DNA of 64,000 nt from NCBI GenBank assembly GCA_037157565.1, contig JAZHRO010000022.1:5642001-5706000 (forward strand), written 5' to 3'. The position numbers were made by a program, and so were the translations under genes. Positions 55,407-64,000 of this stretch are shown in pieces. Each line of letters begins with the position of its first letter. Within the stretch, counting starts at the first letter, position 1. Origin of the DNA: Thalassia testudinum (lineage: Eukaryota; Streptophyta; Magnoliopsida; Alismatales; Hydrocharitaceae). The notes beneath the pieces were generated by a model. The model searched no databases, was not told the origin of the DNA, and was given only the letters and a program-made list of their open reading frames with translations.

Positions 55407-58400
55407 ATGGCTGAACCTAGGGTAGATGAGGCTGAAGATCAACCCCCACCAGATGCTATGGCTGTCGTCCAGGCTCAAATCAATGCTAACCATCGGCTTC
55501 AGCAACAACAAATCCACACCATCATGCAAGCCATACAACGGTTACAGAACCCGCAAGAATAACCACCACCTTTCAATGACATACCAGGACAACCACCACT
55601 TGATTTACCACCATTTCAGAACCAGCCAAGACCCCTCCGTGATTTCTATAACCCTTCTGCCATTAGAGTCGAGCCACACCTTAGGATCCCCGAAGGGGGA
55701 GACGATTTTGAGCTAAAACCTAATGTATTAAGTCTAATCCAGAGCCACTTTCATGGAAGCTCAAATGAAGACCCCTTTCAGCACCTAGAAGATCTCGACC
55801 GCATAGCAAGAACAGTAAAACCTAGGAACATTAGCCTTAACATTGTTCTAATCAAGATGTTCCCTTTCTCATTAAGAGACAAGGCTTCTCATTGGCTTAG
55901 AACCCTAGGTAGACCCATCACCACCTGGGAGGAACTGAGGCATGCATTTTTAAAGAAATTCTTCTCCATAGGAAAGACCAATGCCCTCAGAAGAGCTATC
56001 ACTACCTTCACACTTCAGGGTGGGGAACAATTTCATGAGGCGTGGGAAAGATTCAATGAACTTTTGAGGAAATGCCCACACCACGAAGTTCCAAGGTGGC
56101 AATTGGCCCAGATCTTCTACCACGGTTTGGATAGCAACCTACGGAACTTCGTCGATGCCTCATGCGGGGGAAACTTCCTAAACAAAGACGAGGAGAGTGC
56201 GTTTGAGCTCTTTGAGTCTATGGGCGAGAATTCGCTCAACAATGCCTCCATGAACCAGTTTAACAGATCCAGTCAACCCCGTGGTGGGATTTATGAGGTG
56301 CAAGCAAATTCTGGAATGGTTGACATGGACATTATTGCCAAAAAGTTGGATCGAGTGGAATTGGTGGACAAGAAGATTGATGAGCTTCTAAACCAGACCA
56401 GGAACCCCTTGCAGACTTTCACCCTAGCAAAAGGAGCACATAATGTTGACCTGGTCCAACCCTTCACCCAACTAAACTTGGAACAACCCCCAACCATGTT
56501 CCAAGGAGGGACCTTTGCTCCCTCGACCCTTGATTACTCCCTTCCTTCTTCATCAACATCGGCTATTCTAGAAGATGTGCAAGCCGTCCAAGGATATGCA
56601 AAACCTGACCCTTTCTCCAACACTTACAACACCGGCTGGCGTAATCACCCCAACTTTGGTTGGACAAACCAGAAACTACCGCAATTCCAAAACCAGCCCA
56701 GGCCAAACCAACAGCCACACTTGCCCCCCTATCAGCAAGGACCACCAGTTAGACCCCAATATAACCAAAATAGGGCGGCCCCTCCCCCACAAAACCAAAT
56801 GGACACCCTAATAAAGATGATGGCTGACATGAACCAAAAACATCAGGAAGAAATGGCCTTGGTAAAGGGACAGTTAAGCCAACTCTTGGACTGTAAACAG
56901 CAAGGATCTCTACCTTCCCAACCACAACCAAACCCGCGAAACATAATTAACAGAGGCCCCAATTCGCAAGGGTTCCAAGGCAACCCCGGGCAGGCTCATA
57001 TGGTCCAACCGGCTCCACAAACACCTCCTGGGTTTGGCGCCTCTTCATCCTCATCTTCTCAAGGATCACCCCATGGCCCCAATGCCTCTGCGAATGCGGT
57101 GACCTTGAGAAGCGGCACCAAAACCCAGGATCCCAAATGGCCGACTCTCCCCGAGACTTTACCCGACTTAGAAGAAGCACCAACCAAGGACCCAAACATG
57201 GAACCAATCCAGACACCCTATCCTGAGGCCTTGGAAACAATCAAGAGAAAAAAGAATACTGTGGAAACTGAGGAGCTGATGGAAATTTTTAAACAAGTAC
57301 AGATTAATATTCCGCTTCTAGAAGCTGTCAAACACATCCCCGCTTACGCCAAGTTCTTAAAGGATGCCTGTACACCCAAGCGTAAGCCGAGACCTCAAGC
57401 ACCTAGGAAGGTTGTACTCTCTGGGCAAGCCAGTTCCGTGATATCAAGCAACCTTCCACTCAAACGAACTGACCCAGGAGCACCCCTGATTTCCTGCAAC
57501 ATCGGGGACATGACATTTGATAGAGCGCTCCTGGACCTAGGTGCTTCTATCAACCTAATTCCCACAACCTTGTACCACCAATTTGGTTTTGGGGAGCTGG
57601 CACCAACCCCTGTCACCATCCAGCTGGCGGATAGATCAGTGAAAACCCCGAAGGGGGTTGTCGAGGACGTGATTGTACGGGTCAAGGACTTCTATTTCCC
57701 AGTCGACTTTTTGGTGCTCGACATGGAAGTCCCTGAAAAATTACAGAACGCACCCATAATCTTAGGCAGACCTTTCTTAGCCACGGCTAAAGCAAACATC
57801 GATTGCGACACGGGATGTATGGAAATCACCTTCGGAGACAGGAAAATGCAATTAGATATCTTCCGGGCAACAAAGTCTTTTGATTGTGATTACATTGAGG
57901 AACATGATCCCGTGGAAACTTTAATCGAGGAATGCCTTACCCTCAATTCTGTCTCAGACCACCAAACCCGTAGTTCTGACTCGTCACCATCATTACCTGT
58001 GGACCTCTGTAAGGCTGAGTATCATCACATGACACCATTTGAAGAAATCAATGTTGATCAACTACCGCCCTTTCCATTCCCATCGACTGTGGTCCCACCC
58101 GCACGTGAACTTAAACCATTGCCCGAGAATCTCAAGTACGTCTTCTTGGGACCTGGCCAAACCTTCCCAGTGATTATTAATTCCCATCTAACCAAGGATC
58201 AGGAACTAAGGTTGACTGCAACTCTTTCAGAACATCGGGCCGCCATTGGTTGGACCATCTCAGATCTAAGAGGAATTAGCCCCACCTATTGCACCCACAA
58301 GATTTACCTGGAAGACGGGGCCTGACCTTCCCGCCAGATGCAGAGACGGTTAAACCCTAACATGCGGGAGGTCGTTAAAAAAGAAATTATCAAGTGGCTC

Positions 58401-60995
58401 GACGCCAACATCATCTACCCTATCTCTGATAGCCCCTGGGTGAGCCCCACTCAAGTGGTTCCAAAGAAGGCTGGGCTCACCGTTGTCACTAATGATCATG
58501 GCGAATCCATTCCCACCCGCACCACCGCCGCATGGCGGGTGTGTATTGATTATAGGAAGCTTAACGAAGCCACTAAGAAGGACCACTTCCCCTTGCCATT
58601 CATTGACCAAATCCCTGAAAGATTGGCAGGGCAGAAGTATTTTTGCTTCCTGGATGGATATTCAGGATATAACCAAGTCGCAATTGCTCCGGAAGATCAG
58701 GAAAAGACCACATTCACTTGCCCGTATGGCACGTTTGCATTCCGTCGAATGCCGTTCGGGTTATGCAATGCACCCGCGACCTTCCAGCGTTGCATTCTAG
58801 CCATTTTTTCAGAAATGGTGGGTGAATACTTGGAGGTCTTTATGGATGATTTCTCTGTATTCGGGAATTCATTCGACCATTGTTTGAGCAACTTGGAGAA
58901 AATCCTGAAACGATGTATCGAGGTTAACCTGGTGTTAAGTTGGGAAAAGAGCCATTTTATGGTTCAAGAAGGAATTGTCCTCGGACACATCGTTTCGCAT
59001 AAGGGCATCGAGGTAGATCGAGCTAAGGTTGATTTAATTTCCAAACTTCCTCCACCTAGTTCGGTCCGACAGATTCGCTCTTTCCTAGGACATGTTCGCT
59101 TCTACCGAAGGTTCATCAAAGACTTTTCCAAACTTTCCAAACCCTTGACCGACCTTCTAGCCAACGACGCAACTTTCCACATGTCTCCTGATTGCACCCA
59201 GGCTTATCATACCCTCCGGGACTTAGTCTCCACCGCACCTGTACTTCAACCCCCAGACTGGTCCTAGGATTTTGAGATTATGTGTGACGCATCAGATTTT
59301 GCCATAGGCGCTGTCCTGGGACAAAGGCAAGACAAGAAGCCCGTGGTGATCTACTACGCGAGCAAAACGTTGGACGAGGCCCAGCGTAATTATACGGTCA
59401 CAGAAAAAGAGTTGCTTGCTGTAGTCTTTGGACTGGAAAAATTTCGATCATACTTGCTGGGATCCCACGTGACTATCTACACCGACCATTCAGCCATCCG
59501 GCACCTGTTGGTCAAAAAGGACGCAAAACCCAGGCTCATCAGATGGATCCTGCTTTTGCAGGAATTTGACCTGGAAATCCAAGACAAGGCCGGATAGAAA
59601 AATGTGGTGGCTGACCACCTGTCAAGACTTCATCCAGACCACATTGGACCCTCCCTACCTCTATCTGATACCTTCCCTGATGAACACATCCTAGCCGTGC
59701 AAGACAAGAAAATGCCATGGTATGCTGACTATGTCAACTACCTGGTTATAGGACAAACCCCGCACAGCTGGTCCAGACAGCAACGGGACAGGTTCTTGGC
59801 TGAGGCCAAGCACTATTTCTTGGATGATCCCATGCTGTTTCGCCTATGTGCTGATCAGATCATCAGGAGGTGCCTCCCCGAAGACGAAGTTCAGAGTGTG
59901 CTTTCCTTTTGTCATGACCAAGCATGTGGCGGCCATTTCTCTGGCAAGAAAACAGCTGCAAAAGTTTTGCAGTCTGGATTTTATTGGCCGTCCCTATTCA
60001 AGGATGCACACATCTTTGCCAAGACTTGCTCACGATGCCAAACACTAGGGACAATGACCAAAAAAGATATGATGCCCCTTCAGCCCATTTTGATTGTCGA
60101 AATTTTCGACGTTTGGGGTATCGATTTTATGGGCCCCTTTCCACCATCCAACGGCTTCGAGTATATCTTGGTCTCGGTAGACTATGTTTCCAAATGGATT
60201 GAAGCCGTCGCCACCCGACGATGCGATCACAAGACGGTCATGGACTTTGTAAAGAAGAACATCTTTTCCCATTTTGGAATACCCAAGGCCATGATCAGTG
60301 ATGGTGGAAGCCATTTTATCCATTCCCAGTTCCGTGCCCTACTTAGAAAATACGGGGTAAACCACCGCATTGCCACCCCGTATCATCCACAAACAAATGG
60401 GCAGACTGAGGTCTCAAACAGACAAATCAAGAACATTTTACAGAAGACTGTGAGACCTGACAGGAAAGACTGGTCCACACGACTTGATGATGCCCTGTGG
60501 GCATACAGGACCGCTTTTAAGACCCCGATAGGCATGTCACCTTACCGCTTGGTCTTTGGCAAAGCTTGCCATCTCCCTGTCGAATTGGAACACCGGGCTT
60601 ACTGGGCTGTTAAGCAATGTAACATGGATCCCCAGTTAGCTGGTGCGCAAAGGACTCTTCAATTATCTGAGCTTGAAGAAATTCGTCGGGACGCCTTTGA
60701 CAATAGTCGGCTATATAAGGAGAAAATGAAAGCCGTCCACGACCGACTCATTCATAGGAAAACCTTTGAGCCAAACCAACAAGTCTGGCTATTTGATGCA
60801 CGCCTGAAACTCTTTCCAGGGAAACTTAGGTCCAAATGGACATGACCATTTCGGGTGGTCAAGCCCTATTCCAATGGGGCAGTCGAAATCGCCGATCTTA
60901 ATACCGGGCACACCCTTACAGTCAATGGTCAAAGATTGAAGCATTTCCTGGCCCAGGTACCCCCCAAGGAAAGTGTCACCCTTGTTGAGGGCTGA
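55407..60995 (+). pseudogene. Gag-pol polyprotein of gypsy V with five in-frame stops
   Basis: A single frame of 1862 codons from ATG 55407 (MAEPRVDEAEDQPPP) to TGA 60993-60995. Gag core at codons ~140-260 (LRDKASHWLRTL), Pro/Gln/Asn-rich linker to ~600 and no zinc knuckle. Protease active site Asp710 in DLGAS. Reverse transcriptase Asp1083 (FLDGYSGYN) and Asp1147-Asp1148 (FMDD). RNase H from ~1290 ([14 protein letters not shown]). Integrase zinc site His1503, His1510, Cys1541, Cys1544, and catalytic Asp1573, Asp1632, Glu1668 with the standard 35-residue D-E spacing. Stops at 55560 (TAA), 58323 (TGA), 59265 (TAG), 59595 (TAG) and 60843 (TGA), all without frameshift. All catalytic residues are present, so loss is recent and by point changes. 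Confidence 0.95.
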
Positions 60996-62335
60996 CACCA
61001 GGCACCGCCCAGCTGGAGGCGTTAAACTCAGCGCTTCCTGGGAGGCAACCCAGCGGATTCAGACTGATCTGGTAGTTTACGTCACTCAGGTACTATCTTT
61101 TTGAACCCTTTGGCATCCATGCATCTGCCAATGAGGACATTGTCCAACTTAAGCATGGGGGGGATGGTAAACTGCATAATCCTGAGCTTAATTAATCAGT
61201 CTGAATGAATAAATTAATTGAAAAAAAAAAAATGAATTTAGGAAGAAAAACTTAGGCATTAGAAACTTGTCAATAGTGGGAAATAATACAAAAAGAGCTT
61301 AAACACTTAGACTTTTCAGGCCTTCAGGCTTAATTAGCCCTGGTGTCCATTAAAATATGGATTTAGCGGCGAACCCTTGCAACTTTAAGCTATTTTAATC
61401 CACCTAATAAATAAGGTAATAAGTATACGACTTATCAACTCACCCTCTAACTCAGGAAAACTTTGAGTCTAAGCATCTACACACATTTTTGCACAGGCTC
61501 ACTTCTCGGAGATTTTGACAGAAATTGGGTAGCTAATGAACTCTCTAGGGTGGTATGGCTGGCAAGTTGTCGTGGGTAACAGCCCATTGGCAGGTTGTCC
61601 AGAACCCAGCCACAGGCCATTTCTTTTTCGTTGCCTCTGGGTACATTTGAGATTAGGGAAGCCACCTACGAAAAAAAAAAAAAAAACCACACTTCACCGC
61701 ACAAGTATGGCTGGCAAGTGATCGTGGGTAACAGCCCATTGGTCCAGAGCCCAGCTCAATAATTGCACAAAAAAGACCAAAACACCTAAGGACGAAGCGG
61801 GGAAGTAGTACAAGCCGGGGAGATATACACTGGAAAATCCTTGTGTTGACCCCAAGTAAAATGAACGTAGGGAGAAAGCTACCAGTCGAACAAATACACC
61901 TTCAGGCAAAAATTTATTTTCTTTTCCGGACACCTAGAGGCGTAGAAACTCGAAGTCTGTCTCAATTACCGTTAAGTGAGTCTATCACAACATTCACACC
62001 AAGATGCTTAGCACTTAGGGTTTTGATCGAGTTTTGGGTGGGTTGGGTAGCCGTAAAAAGTTACCAACCCACACTGAATTCCGAAAATTCTGAAAAGACA
62101 TATATAGACATATACGTATACATATGTATAGTTATATATACAAAGCAAGGATTCAGGCGATTTGTATTTTGGAAGACACCCGGGCGCTGGTTAGTCTTTG
62201 TAGATTAAGATCTTCGTATATTTCCTCTTATTGACGAGTAACGAAGTGCCGAAGCAATTACTTCTTGAATTCCCTAAAGAAATAAAGGCTAGAATAAACC
62301 TTCCTAGGGACTATCAAGGAGTAAGCATGGGGGTA
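60996..62335 (+). other. 3' untranslated region and polypurine tract of gypsy V
   Basis: About 1.3 kb without a credible ORF. Starts with a G/C-rich conserved stretch (GGAGGCGTTAAACTCAGCGC, CCTGGGAGGCAACCCAGCG) shared with gypsy III at 44303-44345. Polypurine tract GTAAGCATGGGGGTA at 62321-62335. Confidence 0.8.
61552..61757 (+). repeat. Paired conserved 3'-UTR motif, gypsy V copy
   Basis: Units at 61552-61611 and 61704-61757, reading TATGGCTGGCAAG, then TCGTGGGTAACAGCCCATTG and, in the first, GGTTGTCC and CCCAGCCA. The first unit can close a TGGCTGG/CCAGCCA stem. Confidence 0.75.
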
Positions 62336-63739
62336 TGATAACACCACGCAAGGGGGTAGTAATTAGGTTGAATATGGCCCATCTTTAGAATAAAAGGCAC
62401 AACATAAAGTAGAATAGGAGCATTGCATGCATCAAGTACCAAGATTGCTTATAAACTGTATTAATGGCCATTTGTGTAAAGCATTTGTCAAAGCAGGCCT
62501 CAGATGAGCAATCGGACCGCACGGATGGATTCAGGACGACGAACGGAGTCTAACGGACTCAAAATCGGCCAAATCCGACATCCGGAGCTCCCACAATGGG
62601 CCCAAGAAATCCTGACCGTTGATCTGGAGATCAACGGCCTAGAACGCGCCACGTCGCCCCACCCCCGCCGCCCGCACGCCCCCAAGCCAGCCAAGGACGC
62701 ATCTCAGCCGTTGATCTTCGATCGAACGGCCGAGATCCGCGCGCTCGCCCGCGGTCGCCGCGACAAAGCGCGGGCGTGGCGCAACGGTTAGCGCGCACGC
62801 CCGCGTCGCGGCGACGCGCGTTCGAATCGCGCGAAGCGGAAATCACTTGCGGGCGAAGGGCGCGGCAAAATTGAGCCGCGCGATCAGAAGCGAGCGGCTA
62901 GGATTGCGCCACGCGGCGCGACGACAGCGCCCCACCTCCCACGCGCGCGCGCACGCCGGGCGGAAACGCGCGCGCGCACGCGCGCCCGAAGCGCGATCCT
63001 AGCGCAGGCGCGGGAGGATCTCAGCCGTCCGATCATCAATCGGACGGCTCTCGTTCGACATCCACGGATCGCGCCTGAAGAGAGAGAGGGGCGGGCGGCT
63101 GACCGGCGGCAGAAGGCCTTCACCGACGTATCTGGAAGCGGTTTTAGCGACGTTCTGGATGTCGCTAAAGCACATTCTTCTTTTAGGAAGCCCTTAACTC
63201 TATTTAAACCCCCTTCTACCACCATTCAAGGCATCCTCTCCCACTTGCAACTACTCCACTCCTCTCCTAGCTAGTCTTAGGCACTCTTGTAATCGCCGGA
63301 GACGACGAGCCGCCGACGGAGCCTCCTCCACCGCCGTGGCTGCCTCGTCGCTCTCCACTCTCTCTACCTCTCTCTCTCTCTTTTAAGCTTTCATTTACTT
63401 TTGTTGAAGCATGTATTTAATATTGTAAACCATGAACTATGAATGCATGTTTAATGAAATTATTTTCCATTTAGTTGCCTTTTTAATTTCTGTTTAAAGT
63501 GCATGATCAAAACCAAGAGCTTTCTAACCCTAAACTCTCTCTATCTCTCGCTTTTCAAAATCGTCTCTTTCGCAAGCAAAACTCTGCCTTTTTCGTGACA
63601 ACAAGTGGTAAACAAAATCCGATTTCCACGCCTCCCTGAGATCGACACTCGGACTCACCTCCATTTACTTCTTTTAAAATCGACGTATCAAGTGCAACTA
63701 TAACGACACCTCTTAACACACACGCACGAAGGCACGTCA
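62336..63739 (+). repeat. 3' LTR of gypsy V
   Basis: 1404 bp, near-identical to 52794-54199. TATA box at 63201-63208 and tRNA-like module at 62767-62828. Confidence 0.94.
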
Positions 63740-63744
63740 TAAGA

Positions 63745-64000
63745 CAGAAATAAATCTTACAACAAAATCACCTAAGCCTCTCAACAATGATTAAAATGAT
63801 ATTACCGATTAGAGAGCCTAGGAAAGATGTCAATCACTTTGTGAATGAGTGAGAAAAACATGTCGTTGAGATTACAAATGTGTAGAGAGATTAAGAACAG
63901 CAAACTACCTTTTCTGCTCTTGAGAATATGGTGGGAATATGAAAATATAGCTCTAGTATCTTCTCTTCTATTTCTTGTGTATAAACTAAGAGTCCAAAGG
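63745..64000 (-). repeat. LTR3 of copia array IV, right piece (runs off the window)
   Basis: After the TAAGA duplication, LTR3 resumes with sequence matching 18313-18560 of LTR1. It continues beyond base 64000, where its end and the right TSD of array IV should lie. Confidence 0.88.

Larger units (their letters stand above)
52794..63739 (+). mobile_element. Athila-like Ty3/gypsy element V (gag-pol)
   Basis: 10,946 bp with TSD TAAGA at 52789-52793 and 63740-63744. Two nearly identical LTRs, tRNA-Asp type PBS, polypurine tract, and one continuous gag-pol frame broken by five stop codons. The Asp-Leu-Gly-Ala-Ser protease, lack of a gag zinc knuckle, lack of a chromodomain and the PBS type point to the Athila lineage. 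No envelope-like ORF after pol. It is one of the youngest insertions in the window by LTR similarity. Confidence 0.94.
18001..64000 (-). mobile_element. Copia array IV: three LTRs and two gag-only internal regions
   Basis: LTR1 18001-19426, internal 1 19427-21105 plus 48823-49182 (split by gypsy I), LTR2 49183-50559, internal 2 50560-52482, LTR3 52483-52793 continuing at 63740-64000 (split by gypsy V). LTR2 has the PBS of internal 1 on its left and the polypurine tract of internal 2 on its right, so it is shared by both. This is a tandem element formed by unequal LTR recombination or tandem integration. Both internal regions hold only gag, so the family is non-autonomous. The right end is beyond the window. 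Confidence 0.88.

Noticed and set aside
55407..60995. Programmed stop-codon readthrough to explain the five stops
   Set aside because: Five stops of three kinds at non-boundary positions, including inside RT, RNase H and integrase, do not fit readthrough at a gag/pol junction.
60996..62335. Envelope-like gene expected after pol in some Athila elements
   Set aside because: No ORF of useful length or transmembrane segment is present.

Overview
This is nuclear DNA from a flowering plant. Every recognisable coding fragment is plant-like (a DEAH-box splicing helicase with a GT-AG intron, a CRM-domain organellar splicing factor, an IQD calmodulin-binding protein). Most of the window is plant-type Ty3/gypsy and Ty1/copia LTR retrotransposons primed by tRNA-Asp-like and initiator tRNA-Met sites. 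The species cannot be named from sequence alone. No complete host gene, rRNA, genuine tRNA or CRISPR array is present.

Region 1-8068 is a mosaic of broken, same-strand gene fragments: DEAH helicase at 2269-2620, CFM3-type CRM domain at 3236-3828 running into a LINE reverse-transcriptase scrap, and IQD at 5428-5756. It ends at a CACTA transposon terminus (about 7787-8068) built of hairpin subterminal repeats. The fragments may be CACTA or Helitron cargo, but the other end is not visible.

Region 8069-64000 is a nested retrotransposon stack, resolved mostly by target-site duplications (TSDs). An old Athila-like gypsy on the minus strand (VI; gag/protease pieces 9183-18000) holds a solo LTR (10083-12389, TSD GCATG), a gag-only copia element A (12827-17804, TSD ATAAA) and a gag-only copia array IV (18001 to beyond the window; LTR-internal-LTR-internal-LTR). 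Array IV holds gypsy I (21106-48817, TSD GTGAC, minus) and gypsy V (52794-63739, TSD TAAGA, plus). Gypsy I holds gypsy II (26466-33870, TSD ATTGT, minus) and gypsy III (38327-46999, TSD AAGAT, plus). Gypsy III holds a solo copia-A LTR (38853-40628, TSD GCGCG/GCGTG). The deepest chain is VI > IV > I > III > solo LTR.

Biologically, I and V are gag-pol gypsy elements, both broken by stop codons. II and III are non-autonomous partners: II shares leader and 3' untranslated sequence with I, and III shares LTRs, leader and 3' untranslated sequence with V. In each, the gag-pol block is replaced by unidentified ORFs that begin Tyr/Pro-rich and continue into an acidic protein. All four share a twice-repeated motif of about 55 bp in the 3' untranslated region, a candidate common RNA signal. 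The LTRs of families I and III/V carry tRNA-like A-box/B-box modules about 400 bp upstream of the TATA box and in the same orientation. The two copia families carry arrays of different short palindromes (AGACGTCT; GTACCGGTAC) upstream of their TATA boxes.
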